DNA from: Halorhabdus sp. BNX81
Lineage (GTDB): Archaea > Halobacteriota > Halobacteria > Halobacteriales > Haloarculaceae
DNA length: 64,000 nt
Assembly: GCF_029229925.1 (NCBI RefSeq)
Contig: NZ_CP107254.1
Coordinates: 1,240,001-1,304,000, forward strand
Direction of reading: 5' to 3'
Positions 18,958 to 28,125 of this stretch are shown here, one piece after another. The translations under genes and the position numbers were made by a program. Positions within the stretch are counted from its first letter, which is position 1. Every line of letters begins with the position of its first letter. The notes under the pieces were generated by a model. That model searched no databases. It had not been told where the DNA came from and saw only the letters and a list, made by a program, of their open reading frames with translations.

Positions 18958-21330
18958 ATGAATGCATCCGTATCTGATACGATACGCGTCCTCTGCGTGG
19001 ATGACGAGCCCGACGTTCTTGCGCTGACGGCCACGTTCCTCGAACGCGAGAATCCCGACTTCGTCGTCGAGACGGCAACGAGCGCGGATGCGGGGCGTGA
19101 ACGCCTCGCGGACGGCACTTTCGATTGTGTCGTGTCCGATTATGAGATGCCCGGAGCAAACGGGATCGAATTTCTCGAAACGGTCCGTGAGGGCCGGCCC
19201 GATCTCCCGTTTATCCTGTTCACGGGGCGGGGATCCGAGGAGATCGCGAGCGACGCCATCTCGGCCGGCGTCACCGATTATCTCCAGAAGAGCGGTGGCT
19301 CCGAACAGTACACAGTGCTGGCAAACCGGATCGAAAACGCGGTCGAGCAGGCCCGGTCACGGCGGTTGCTCGAACGCAGCCAACGGCGGCTTCGGGAAGT
19401 CATCGATGCGTTGCCCCATCTGCTGTACATCGTCGACGAAACCGAGACGTATTTGCTGGCCAATCAGGCGCTGGCTGACTTCCACGGGACGACGGTCGAG
19501 GCAATCGAAGGAGCACGCGTCCCCGAGATCATCGGCGAGCCGGCCGCCGAGCAGTTTCGAACCCATCTGACGGACGTCTTGAACTCATCCGACCCAATAT
19601 ACGTCCCCGAAGTCGAACTCACTGTCTCCGAGGGGGAGACACACGTCTTCGAATCGCGTCTGTTCTCCCACGAACTCGCTGGAACGGACACGCAGGCGGC
19701 TCTCGGGCTCGCGGTCGATATTTCCGACCACATCGACCGGGAGCGGCAACTCCAAGAGACGAACGTCCTGCTTTCGACGCTGTTCGATACGCTCCCGGTC
19801 GGTGTGCTGGCCGAGACCGAATCGGGAACGGTACTTTCGGTCAACCAGCGCCTGCTCGATCTGTTTGCCGTTACCGGTTCGCCGTCGGATATCGTCGGGA
19901 CGGACAGCCAGCAACTCAAACGGGAGATACGCGGGAAACTTGCCGATCCGGATCGATTGCCGGATCGGACCGACGACCCGACTATGACGCCTGCACCGGA
20001 GGCTGCCCGGCAACTCGACCTTGCGGACGGCAGCACCTTCGAACGGAGCTACCGCCCGGTCGACCTTCCGGACGGGATGGGGCATCTCTGGGTCTATCGC
20101 GACGTGACCGAACACACCGAACGCAAAGCGGAGTTGGGCACGATCGTGGATCGCCTCGAAAACCTGCACGACGCAACCAGAGACCTCATCCGGGCTGAAG
20201 ACCGGGAAACGGTCGCGAGGCTCGTGGCCGACTCGGTGCGTTCGATTCTCGATCATCCGAGCAACGTGGTTCGGCTCCGTGACGGTGCTGTTCTCCGACC
20301 GGTCGCCGTGACCACCGGAGCGAAGGCGGATCTCGGTGACCGACCGTCCTACGCGATCGGCGAGGGGTTTCCCGGAGAGGTGTATGAAACGGGCGAACAC
20401 CGACTCGTCGAGGATTTCGAGGCGTGCGAACGCGACGTCGATAACGGCCCACATCGGTCCGCATTGTATCTCCCGATCGGCGATCACGGGACGCTCTCGA
20501 TCGGCGACGACAGTCCGGAGACGTTCGACACACTCGATCGGACGCTCGCGACCGTCCTTGCCAACAATGCGGCGACTGTCCTCGACCGGTTAGCCGGCGA
20601 GCGGACGCTCAGACGTCAAAACAAACGGCTCGCGGAGTTTGGACGCGTCGTGGGCCACGATCTTCGAAACCCGCTCGAAGTGGCTCGAACGCGCTGTCGA
20701 CTCGCACGCGAGGACCACGATTTCGACCACTTAGAGGCTGTCGAGCGGGCGCATGAACGCATGGAGACGTTGATCGATGACCTCTTTGTGTTAGCCCGAA
20801 ACGGAGAGATGCCATCTGACCAGGATTGGCTCGAATTCGGCGCACTTGCAAACGACTGTTGGGCGACTGTCAGTACGGGAGCTGCCACGTTCGTCAACGA
20901 AGCCGACGACCGGATTCGTGCCGACGAGGGTCGCCTCCGCGAACTGCTCGAAAACCTGTTCCGGAACGCCGTGGAACACAGTTCCACGAGCCCTGACTCG
21001 CAAGCTCGTCAGAACGCAGTCGAGCATCGCTCGACGAGTCCTCGTTCGCAAGCTCCGGAGGACGCTGTCGAGCACGGGGGCGAGACGGTCCAAGTCCGCC
21101 TGGAAACGACAGCCGACGGCTTCGTCGTCGCCGACGACGGCCCGGGGATCCCGGCCGGCGATCGCGACCGCGTCTTCGAGGTCGGCTATTCGACCACGGA
21201 GGACGGCACCGGGTTCGGCCTCAGCATCGTCTCACAGGTGGCTGATTCCCACGGCTGGGACGTGACGGTCTCCGAGAGCACACATGGCGGCGCGCGATTC
21301 GAGTTCACGGGCGTCGAACTCGAGCAGTAG
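18958..21330 (+). CDS. Hybrid receiver-PAS-PAS-GAF histidine kinase with repeat-expanded N-box
   Basis: 790-aa cytosolic sensor kinase. Receiver domain (8-125; D15, D16, phospho-acceptor D61, T89, K111), two PAS-like domains (about 140-265 and 270-395), GAF (about 405-545), HisKA with VVGHDLRNPLEVA, and HATPase_c (about 650-785; DDGPGIP, GTGFGLSIV). In the N-box, residues 670-701 form two 16-residue repeats (NAVEHxSTSPxSQA), followed by a third NAVEH-like core at 702-706. ATG 18958 was preferred because a TATA-like box (18922-18929) overlaps the longer starts. The stimulus and target are unknown. Confidence 0.88.
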   Translation: MNASVSDTIRVLCVDDEPDVLALTATFLERENPDFVVETATSADAGRERLADGTFDCVVSDYEMPGANGIEFLETVREGRPDLPFILFTGRGSEEIASDAISAGVTDYLQKSGGSEQYTVLANRIENAVEQARSRRLLERSQRRLREVIDALPHLLYIVDETETYLLANQALADFHGTTVEAIEGARVPEIIGEPAAEQFRTHLTDVLNSSDPIYVPEVELTVSEGETHVFESRLFSHELAGTDTQAALGLAVDISDHIDRERQLQETNVLLSTLFDTLPVGVLAETESGTVLSVNQRLLDLFAVTGSPSDIVGTDSQQLKREIRGKLADPDRLPDRTDDPTMTPAPEAARQLDLADGSTFERSYRPVDLPDGMGHLWVYRDVTEHTERKAELGTIVDRLENLHDATRDLIRAEDRETVARLVADSVRSILDHPSNVVRLRDGAVLRPVAVTTGAKADLGDRPSYAIGEGFPGEVYETGEHRLVEDFEACERDVDNGPHRSALYLPIGDHGTLSIGDDSPETFDTLDRTLATVLANNAATVLDRLAGERTLRRQNKRLAEFGRVVGHDLRNPLEVARTRCRLAREDHDFDHLEAVERAHERMETLIDDLFVLARNGEMPSDQDWLEFGALANDCWATVSTGAATFVNEADDRIRADEGRLRELLENLFRNAVEHSSTSPDSQARQNAVEHRSTSPRSQAPEDAVEHGGETVQVRLETTADGFVVADDGPGIPAGDRDRVFEVGYSTTEDGTGFGLSIVSQVADSHGWDVTVSESTHGGARFEFTGVELEQ
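20965..21075. repeat. Two in-frame 48-bp tandem repeats plus third core, inside the kinase N-box
   Basis: Units 20965-21012 and 21013-21060, then a third copy of the 15-bp core at 21061-21075. Each unit carries a 3-nt-loop hairpin (stems 20970-20977/20981-20988 and 21019-21025/21029-21035) and a second hairpin whose loop contains TCGCAAGCT (stems 20993-20997/21008-21012 and 21038-21043/21058-21063). The gene stays open because the unit is a multiple of three. Confidence 0.85.
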
Positions 21331-21344
21331 CGTTCGGATCGTCC

Positions 21345-23036
21345 TCAGAACACGCCCGGCCCGACGATGTAGACCAGAAGCGTGCCAATAGTCCCCACGA
21401 ACAGCGCGAAGATGACCGTCGGGACGGCGACCTTCCGAAGGATGTCACCCTCCCGGCCGGCAATGCCGACGACGCCACAGACCGCCGCGATGTTCTGGAC
21501 CGAGATCATGTTGCCGACGCCGCCGCCGACGTTCTGGATCGCGACGATCATGCCCCGCGAGAGGCCGACGTTCTCCGCGGCGTTGTACTGCAAGGCGTTG
21601 AACAGGATGTCAGAGACCGTGTTCGAACCAGTCACGAACGTCCCCAGTGCGCCGATCCAGGGCACGATCATCGGCAACGCGCCGCCGGCAGCCGTTGCCA
21701 GCACTTCCGAGAGCACCTGCATCATGCCCGCGATGTTCTCGGGATTGGTTGCCGACTCCTGCATCACCTGTGTGAGCGAGACGACGATGACGAGGGTGAG
21801 TGCCGCCGGTGCGACCTGTCGGACCGACTCTCGCCAGGCTTCGACGGTCCCCGAAACGTCGAGTCGATAGAGCAGTCCCGTGCCGATCGCGATCGGCATG
21901 AACGGCATCGTGCCCGGCAGGTACAGGTACTCGATGTCCCATCCGAGCTCGGTCCCCAGCAAGTTGCCGATCTCGAAGGTCACCGCCTGCAACTGACTCT
22001 CGATCCCGAGGCCGGGCCATCGAGTCACCAGGAGGAACCCGGCGACCAGCAGATACGGCGTCCAGGCCAGCCAGACCGGCATGTCCTTGGTCGGTTCGTC
22101 GTCGCTGATCGAATCGAGACTCAGCCCGCCAAGCCAGGTGTCCGACCACCGACTGCGGTCGGGGAACGTCCAGGTCTTCTCGGGGACCAGAACGTCGTAC
22201 TGTGCCATGACGATACCCAGACCGATGACCACGAACCCGGCGGCGATGTCGGGCAGCGAGTAGCCGATGAACCAGGCGACGGCCCACTGGACCAGCCCGG
22301 TGATGACGCCGAGAACCAGCGCGAACGGAACCATCGGGGCACTCGAGCGCGCTGCGCCGCCCAAAGACCGCTCCTCCTCGTCCCCGAACCAGTAGATCAG
22401 CAGGAAGACGCCCAGTAGTCCCCAGAAGACGAACGTCAGTCCCGTCATGACGCCGGTCCAGGCCGAGACGATCGACTTGAACTCCGCGACCCCGATGGTT
22501 CCCGAGAGCGTCGACGATAGGGTTTCGACGCCGGCGTTGATCGGCGTCCCCGCCGCACCGAACTGTGGATTCGGCGCGTTGAAAAACAGGCCGAAGACAG
22601 CCGCCGCGAGCGGCGGGAACCCCAGGCCGATGAACAGCGGCGCGGCCAGCGCCCCGGGCGTCCCGAAGCCGGCGACGCCTTCGATGATGGTCTCAAAGCC
22701 CAGTCCGATCAACAGCAACTGGACCCGTCGATCGTTCTCGACGCGCCGGAAGAACCACCGGATCGTGCTGATCGCCCCGCCGACCTCCAGATAGTTCATC
22801 AGCAAGATCGCGCCGAAGACGATCAGGATGATGTCGACCGCCTCGAGGACACCCTTCAACGCGGCGGCTGCCAACCACGTCCCTTCCATGCCCCACACGA
22901 AAAATCCAAGCGCTGCCGCGATCACCCAGCCGACTGCCATCGATCGTGCCGCCGACCACCGTAACCCGGCCAGCAGGACGAACGCAACCACGATCGGCAG
23001 GCTCGCCGCCAGCGCCAGGAGCACAACACTCGTCAT
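21345..23036 (-). CDS. lctP: L-lactate permease
   Basis: 563-aa polytopic membrane protein of the LctP family (about 13-14 hydrophobic segments). Family signatures visible: EGVAGFGTPGALAAPLFIGLGF, NAPNPQFGAAGTPI, and the C-terminal GSNTVSDILFNALQYNAAE and GGGVGNMISVQNIAAVCGVVG. It imports L-lactate or glycolate with protons. Monocistronic, convergent with the kinase gene. Lactate dehydrogenase genes are not in the window. Confidence 0.93.
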   Translation of the reverse strand: MTSVVLLALAASLPIVVAFVLLAGLRWSAARSMAVGWVIAAALGFFVWGMEGTWLAAAALKGVLEAVDIILIVFGAILLMNYLEVGGAISTIRWFFRRVENDRRVQLLLIGLGFETIIEGVAGFGTPGALAAPLFIGLGFPPLAAAVFGLFFNAPNPQFGAAGTPINAGVETLSSTLSGTIGVAEFKSIVSAWTGVMTGLTFVFWGLLGVFLLIYWFGDEEERSLGGAARSSAPMVPFALVLGVITGLVQWAVAWFIGYSLPDIAAGFVVIGLGIVMAQYDVLVPEKTWTFPDRSRWSDTWLGGLSLDSISDDEPTKDMPVWLAWTPYLLVAGFLLVTRWPGLGIESQLQAVTFEIGNLLGTELGWDIEYLYLPGTMPFMPIAIGTGLLYRLDVSGTVEAWRESVRQVAPAALTLVIVVSLTQVMQESATNPENIAGMMQVLSEVLATAAGGALPMIVPWIGALGTFVTGSNTVSDILFNALQYNAAENVGLSRGMIVAIQNVGGGVGNMISVQNIAAVCGVVGIAGREGDILRKVAVPTVIFALFVGTIGTLLVYIVGPGVF

Positions 23037-23127
23037 ATTGGGTTCACTGACACACTCGCCTGTAAATAGTCACACGGTTCTATCCGGGGTTTGCCACGAT
23101 CGATCGGGTGTGTTTTTCGGCGAGTCC

Positions 23128-23892
23128 TTACGGGGGACACTCGACGATCGGCAGGTTCCACTCCTCACGGACCTCGCGGAGTTCGTCGCTGCAGTCGATC
23201 AGCGAGTCCGGCGCGTGGGCGTCCGAACCGATCGTAAACGACACGCCAGCGTCAAGCAGCGTCTTCGCGAAGGGTTCGCTCGGATGGAACTCGCCGTAGG
23301 CGTCGAGCACGCGGCCGGCGTTGATCTCGGGTACAGTCCGAGAATCGGCGAACGCCTCGGCGATCCGCCGGTAGTGATCCTCGGTCAGCAAGCCACGAAG
23401 CGCCTCGTTTCGCTCGACCAGATCGACGTGAGCGGCGATCTCGAACAGTTCCGAGTCGATCAGCGAGAGCAGGTGCTCGACGTACGTCTCGACGGCAGCC
23501 TCACGGTCCGCCTCTGGCAGGTCGGCGAAGTACGGTTCGTTGTGGACGTTTACCCCCTCGATCGCGTGGACGCTCCCGATGGCGTATTCGAAGTCGGCGT
23601 CTTCGAGGAAGGATTCGATCGTGGCCTCCCGATCGGCGTGGTAGTCCATCTCGACGGCGTCGAACAGCCGGAGGTCGGTCCCGTCCCGCGCCCGGTCGAT
23701 TGCCCGTCGCCGGCGCTCGTAGGTGAGGTCGAGATTGAACCCCATGGTCTCGCGGTAGGACTGATCGGCGTCGAAAACATTGCAATGGTCGGCAAAGCCG
23801 ACGCCATCGAGGCCGGCCCGCTCGGCGGCATCGATCATCTGGGGAAGAAAGGAGCCGTCGGAGTAGGTCGTATGGACGTGGTAATCGAACAT
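23128..23892 (-). CDS. PHP-domain phosphoesterase (histidinol-phosphatase-like)
   Basis: 254-aa PHP fold with metal-binding motifs in order: YHVHTTYSDGS (H5, H7), GFADHC, SVHAIEG, AAHVDLVER and TIGSDAHAP. It resembles HisK-type histidinol phosphatases, though other PHP phosphoesterases look alike. ATG 23892 (MFDYHVH) puts the first motif at the N-terminus as is usual. The upstream SpoIIM-like gene is 65 nt away on the same strand. Confidence 0.82.
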   Translation of the reverse strand: MFDYHVHTTYSDGSFLPQMIDAAERAGLDGVGFADHCNVFDADQSYRETMGFNLDLTYERRRRAIDRARDGTDLRLFDAVEMDYHADREATIESFLEDADFEYAIGSVHAIEGVNVHNEPYFADLPEADREAAVETYVEHLLSLIDSELFEIAAHVDLVERNEALRGLLTEDHYRRIAEAFADSRTVPEINAGRVLDAYGEFHPSEPFAKTLLDAGVSFTIGSDAHAPDSLIDCSDELREVREEWNLPIVECPP

Positions 23893-23957
23893 GGCGTAAT
23901 GTATCAAAGCTGGCGGATTACCGGTTTCGCTTCGGTCCCAATCGACTTCCGTGTCTG

Positions 23958-24554
23958 TCAGGACACTACCCGGGCGATCTGCAGGGTGAGATCGGCTTCG
24001 ATGACAGCGGCGACAGCGAGTAACGCGCCGATGAGAATCATCCACCCCACGGTGTGCAGCAGGTGACGCGGGATCGGAATCTGCCGATTCTTGCCTGAGG
24101 CGACTTTCCAGAGGACGTGCGTCCAGCGAAATCCGAGGGCCGTGGCCAGCAACAGCGCAGGGATTTCAAAGAGCCCGTGTGGCACGATCAGGGCGGCGGT
24201 GACGCCTGGACCGAGTACCGTCGACGCTTCCCCCAGCACGGACCCGAGTGCAAGCCCGTTGAGCAGGAGAATCAACACCGTCGCGACTCCGATCGTCAAA
24301 ACGCCCCCGATCAACTGCAGGCAGACGATACTGTTGTGAACGAACAGATCGAACGCCGAGAGCTGGATCGCCTCGAACCCGCCGTCCGGAACCGTCCGCA
24401 CCGGGAGCGGTGACGTCGTTGCGTTCTTATAGCCCACAGCCACGCCAAGCACGGCGAAACAGCCGTACAGGACTGTCGCGACCCCAGCGTATGGGACGAC
24501 CCCGCGGACAAACGGCATCGCAACATATCGACGGACGGATCGACGACCAACCAT
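23958..24554 (-). CDS. SpoIIM/DUF95 family membrane protein
   Basis: 198-aa integral membrane protein with about five hydrophobic segments and the stage II sporulation protein M family core NGLALGSVLGE and IVPHGLFEIPALLLA. Archaea do not sporulate; the family's role in them is unknown, though a membrane remodelling or transporter-accessory job has been proposed for relatives. It starts one nt after the stop of a 49-aa membrane-protein gene, so the two are very likely co-transcribed. Confidence 0.82.
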   Translation of the reverse strand: MVGRRSVRRYVAMPFVRGVVPYAGVATVLYGCFAVLGVAVGYKNATTSPLPVRTVPDGGFEAIQLSAFDLFVHNSIVCLQLIGGVLTIGVATVLILLLNGLALGSVLGEASTVLGPGVTAALIVPHGLFEIPALLLATALGFRWTHVLWKVASGKNRQIPIPRHLLHTVGWMILIGALLAVAAVIEADLTLQIARVVS

Positions 24555-24555
24555 C

Positions 24556-24705
24556 TTAGAACCGAAACAGGATCGTCCCCAGGAGTAGGATCGAGGGGAT
24601 CAACAGAAAGAATCCCAGTATCCCGCCGAACAGGAACATGACTCCGTTCAACCCTAGCGTGAGAACGACTGCGACCAACTTCTGCCCCAGTGTCAATTGC
24701 GCCAT
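24556..24705 (-). CDS. Small membrane protein upstream of SpoIIM-like gene (49 aa)
   Basis: Short ORF (MAQLTLGQKLVAVV...) with nearly continuous hydrophobic sequence (about 10-46) forming one or two membrane helices and ending in FRF. It ends 1 nt before the SpoIIM-family ATG, implying translational coupling, which is the main support that it is real. No family recognised. Confidence 0.65.
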   Translation of the reverse strand: MAQLTLGQKLVAVVLTLGLNGVMFLFGGILGFFLLIPSILLLGTILFRF

Positions 24706-24819
24706 GATACGGATCTATTGACACAATCATATAAAATTACCTATGTCTGTTCTGAAAATATACTGGCTACATTGGTTGTGAGCCCAATCCGCAGGAGGTT
24801 TCCACCCACTCGACCGGCG

Positions 24820-26652
24820 TTATTCGGGCGCGTAGTAGTACTCGCCCGCGTTCTTCTGCTCGCGGTCCAGCCGACTCTCGGGCTTGTTGATCCGGGGGCG
24901 GCCCGTGCGTTCGTCGCGGCGGAAGGTGATGTCGAGGTTGCTCAGGAAGTCGTTCATGCCCGACCGCATCGACTGGGGGGTGCTGGCGTGGCCGGCGACG
25001 GCGGGTTCACCGTCGAAGACGAGCAGGCGGTCGGCCAGCAGGTCGATCATGTAGATGTCGTGGTCGATGACCATCGCCGTCGCGTCGTGGTTCTCGGCGT
25101 ACCGCCGGATGGCCGACGTTGCGAGCACTCGCTGTTCGACGTCGAGGTGGGCGCTGGGTTCGTCCAGCAGATAGAGGTCGGCCTCCCGGGAGAGACACGC
25201 CGCGATGGCGACGCGCTGGCGTTCGCCACCCGAGAGGTCCGTGAGTTGCTGCTCCATGATCCGCTCGAGCTGGAGGGGCTGAGCGATCTCGGTGTTCCAG
25301 TAGGAAGTGCCGAAATCGTCGGCGATCGAACCGAGGAACGCGTCGACGCGCATCGGCTGATCGACCTCGACGTACTGTGGCTTATAGGAGATGTCGACGC
25401 TCGCGTCGAGTTCGCCCGCGTCGGGTTCGAGCCGGTCGGCCAGTAGCTTCGCGAACGTGGACTTCCCGATCCCGTTGGGGCCGACGACGCCGAGGACCTC
25501 GCTCTCGCGGATCTGCCCTGCCTCGACAGAAAGCGAGAACTCACCCTCGCCGTAACTCTTCTCCAGCGCCGGGTACTCGATCACGACGTCACCCGTCGAG
25601 ACCGTCCGCGGGGCGTGTTCCTCGAACTCGATGGCGTTCTGGCGGATCCGCATGTTCTCGTTTTCGAGGTATCCCGAGAGATACTCGTTGATGCCGTTCT
25701 TGACGGACTTGGGATCCGTGATGACACCGAACGCGCCGGGTTCACCGTACCCGACGTGGATCACGTCCGCAAGCAAGTCAAGGATCGCCAGGTCGTGTTC
25801 GACGACAAGCATCGAGCGGTCCTCCTCCTCGGCCATCTCCTGGATGAGTCGCGCCGCGGTCATCCGCTGGCCGATGTCCAGATACGGCGAGACCTCGTCG
25901 AGGAAGTAAAAGTCCGCGTCACGCGCGAGGGCGGCCACGAGCGCAACCCGCTGGAGTTCCCCGCCCGAGAGCGTGTCGATGTCCTGGTCGACGACCGGTT
26001 CGATGCCGACGCGCTCGATCAATTCGTCGAGGACGCCGCGCTCGTCCGTGCCTTCCAGCAGTGCGCGCGTCGTCCCGTCGAACTGGTCGGGGATCTCGTC
26101 GACGTACTGGGGCTTGCGGGCAACCGTCACGTCACCATCCAGCAGCGATTCGAGGTAGTCCTGGAGTGCGGTACCGCGATACTCATCGAGGACGGACTCC
26201 CAGTCGCCGCTCGTGGCGCTGTCCCCAAGGTTCGGCGTGAGTTCGTCCGCGAGGATGTGAACGGCTGTGGTCTTCCCGATCCCGTTGGGCCCGAGGATGC
26301 CGGTTACGCGCCCCTCGCCGGGGGCCGGCAGGCCGTACAGCGAGAAGGCGTTGTCGCCGTAGCGATGGACCGGGTCGTCGTTGAGTTCCTGAGGAAGATT
26401 GATGATCTGAATGGCGTCGAAGGGGCACTTTTCGACACAGATCCCACAGGTTTCGCCGAGACAGATCTCCTCGCTGATCCAGACCTGGTCCGGGTCACCT
26501 TCGAAGGGCTCCCCGTCGTCGTAGTGGTCTTCGCGCTCGACAATGCACTCCTTGCCCGTCCGGTTTGGCGGACAGAAGTTGACACATTCGTAGTTACACC
26601 GATCGGGCTGACATCGATCGAGATCGACGACCGCGATAGAATCATCTGCCAT
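24820..26652 (-). CDS. rli: Ribosome recycling ATPase RLI / ABCE1
   Basis: 610-aa twin-ABC protein that splits archaeal ribosomes with aRF1/Pelota. N-terminal iron-sulfur domain with two [4Fe-4S] cysteine sets (CQPDRCNYECVNFCPP and CLGETCGICVEKCPF), then NBD1 (GPNGIGKTT, LSGGELQR) and NBD2 (GPNGIGKST, LSGGERQR), separated by the hinge. All nucleotide-binding motifs are intact. Monocistronic and housekeeping. Confidence 0.97.
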   Translation of the reverse strand: MADDSIAVVDLDRCQPDRCNYECVNFCPPNRTGKECIVEREDHYDDGEPFEGDPDQVWISEEICLGETCGICVEKCPFDAIQIINLPQELNDDPVHRYGDNAFSLYGLPAPGEGRVTGILGPNGIGKTTAVHILADELTPNLGDSATSGDWESVLDEYRGTALQDYLESLLDGDVTVARKPQYVDEIPDQFDGTTRALLEGTDERGVLDELIERVGIEPVVDQDIDTLSGGELQRVALVAALARDADFYFLDEVSPYLDIGQRMTAARLIQEMAEEEDRSMLVVEHDLAILDLLADVIHVGYGEPGAFGVITDPKSVKNGINEYLSGYLENENMRIRQNAIEFEEHAPRTVSTGDVVIEYPALEKSYGEGEFSLSVEAGQIRESEVLGVVGPNGIGKSTFAKLLADRLEPDAGELDASVDISYKPQYVEVDQPMRVDAFLGSIADDFGTSYWNTEIAQPLQLERIMEQQLTDLSGGERQRVAIAACLSREADLYLLDEPSAHLDVEQRVLATSAIRRYAENHDATAMVIDHDIYMIDLLADRLLVFDGEPAVAGHASTPQSMRSGMNDFLSNLDITFRRDERTGRPRINKPESRLDREQKNAGEYYYAPE

Positions 26653-26676
26653 GTATTGAATTCTCCTGAGTCTTCG

Positions 26677-26970
26677 TTAGGCCGTGGTAAGCAGGATACT
26701 CCAGGTGACAAACCAGAGCGAAAACGTCATAAATCCGACGTAGAGGTAGTCTTTCGCCGAGAAATCGTCGAGGTCGATGCCCACGGCATACAGGATCGGG
26801 AACTGGGCGACGGCCGCGGCGATGACGAGACCAAGCGCCGACTGTGACTCCGCGACGGTAAACAGCATGTGGGAGGCGACGCCGGCGATCACCCCGCCGA
26901 TCGTCGAGAGGGCGGTGACCGTGACGCTTCTGGCGTGGCCGGTCAGCCGGTGTGATGTTTCGGTAGCCAT
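26677..26970 (-). CDS. EMC6-like membrane protein (97 aa)
   Basis: Three hydrophobic segments (about 18-37, 44-62 and 74-95) with a conserved acidic linker DLDDFSAKDYLYVGFMTF. This matches the archaeal EMC6/Rab5ip-like family related to the eukaryotic ER membrane complex subunit, a candidate insertase partner. It lies upstream of rli on the same strand with a 24-nt gap, so an operon is likely. Confidence 0.72.
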   Translation of the reverse strand: MATETSHRLTGHARSVTVTALSTIGGVIAGVASHMLFTVAESQSALGLVIAAAVAQFPILYAVGIDLDDFSAKDYLYVGFMTFSLWFVTWSILLTTA

Positions 26971-27073
26971 ACCGCATCATCGGCTACGGGGGCTAAAAAG
27001 CCGTTCGTTCGAGTTAACGGGAGCCCTACGGGCCAGGGTCTCTTCCGGGGCCGCCACGAAAGACAACTCCTCA

Positions 27074-27083
27074 ATATTTATAC
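27074..27083 (+). promoter_or_regulatory. TATA box of the HTH gene
   Basis: ATATTTATAC-type box 25-34 nt before ATG 27108; a strong archaeal TATA element that fixes the start at 27108 instead of 27096. Confidence 0.55.
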
Positions 27084-27107
27084 GGACGGCGACCGTTGGT
27101 TCGGTCA

Positions 27108-27377
27108 ATGGCTGAATCTGACGAGGAAGACATCACAGACCTCCCGCCGAGTGCCAAACTCGTCTTCAAGGTCCTCGAATACAAGGGCCCGCTGACGCAG
27201 AAGGGAATCGTCGAGGAATCAATGCTCTCGGCCCGGACAGTCAGATACGCGCTCGAACGGCTCGAAGAGGTCGATGTCGTCTCCGAGGATGTCTACTTCG
27301 CTGACGCCCGACAGAACCTCTACGAACTCACGACCGAGGACGCCACCGAGCAACAGGATCAGGCCGTCTCGGACTGA
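27108..27377 (+). CDS. Winged-helix DNA-binding protein (MarR/TrmB-like, 89 aa)
   Basis: Small acidic protein whose centre forms one winged helix: PPSAKLVFKVLEYKGPLTQKGI, then recognition helix LSARTVRYALERLEEVD and wing VVSEDVYFADARQNLYEL. Haloarchaeal genomes carry a conserved, always short member of this type; a chromatin or global regulatory role is possible but unproven. The unstructured acidic ends are typical of halophiles. No neighbouring target can be named. Confidence 0.8.
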   Translation: MAESDEEDITDLPPSAKLVFKVLEYKGPLTQKGIVEESMLSARTVRYALERLEEVDVVSEDVYFADARQNLYELTTEDATEQQDQAVSD

Positions 27378-27404
27378 GTCGACCTTCTCCGGCTGTTTTC
27401 TCTT

Positions 27405-28061
27405 CTACCGTGACGACTTCGTGTCAGTGAGGAGATCTTCGATCATCTCCCTGACGAACTCGCGTTCGTCGTCGTTGACACCGTGGCCCATCCCCTCGTA
27501 GAGACGCTTCGTCACGTCGGCGTGTAAGTGCTCGAACACCGCTGCGGTCTCCTCGACCCGCTCGGAAGCGATGTGCGGGTCGACATCGCTACAGCCCAGA
27601 AAGACCGGCGTGCCATCGAGGTCGCCGTCGTAGTCTTCGACGTCGACTGTTTCGCCGATGAGCCCGCCGCTCAGCACGGCGAGTCCGCCGTATCGCTGTG
27701 GGTTGCGCGCGACGTACTCGCTGGAAAGGCACGCCCCCTGAGAGAACCCCAGAACCAACACGCGATCACGCTCGATGCCGGCGTCGATGGCCGCCTCGAC
27801 GGCGTCGTCGATCGCCGCCAGCCCCGACGATCGGCCGGGTTCGTTCGACTCGACCGGCGCGGTGAAGGGGTTTGGATACCACGTATTCCGGGCAGCCTGT
27901 GGCGCGAGGTACGCCACGCGCTCGCTGGGGAACCCCTCGGCCATCCTGACGATGCTCTGGGCGGTCGCGCCGCGGCCGTGGACGAGGACGGCGGCAGCAT
28001 CGGCGTCTTCCAGCGGTGCACCAGCGGTGACGAGTGGTTGGTCCTGATGTGGTCCGGTCAC
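27405..28061 (-). CDS. Alpha/beta hydrolase, phospholipase/carboxylesterase type
   Basis: 218-aa serine hydrolase with nucleophile elbow GFSQGA (S108), oxyanion segment VHGRGATA, acid in GCSDVDPH and catalytic His in GMGHGVND. This set is typical of the YpfH/carboxylesterase family. No signal peptide, so cytosolic. The annotated start is GTG; no better ATG is in frame. The substrate is unknown. Confidence 0.82.
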   Translation of the reverse strand: MTGPHQDQPLVTAGAPLEDADAAAVLVHGRGATAQSIVRMAEGFPSERVAYLAPQAARNTWYPNPFTAPVESNEPGRSSGLAAIDDAVEAAIDAGIERDRVLVLGFSQGACLSSEYVARNPQRYGGLAVLSGGLIGETVDVEDYDGDLDGTPVFLGCSDVDPHIASERVEETAAVFEHLHADVTKRLYEGMGHGVNDDEREFVREMIEDLLTDTKSSR

Positions 28062-28125
28062 TGCTAATCACGTCAGAACACGCCGCCACGTCGCTTAAGC
28101 TCGTTGCCAACGGAAGTTTAGGTGT

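Noticed and set aside
25615-26847. 410-aa frame antisense to rli
   Set aside because: Shadow frame; the RLI protein explains all conserved codons.
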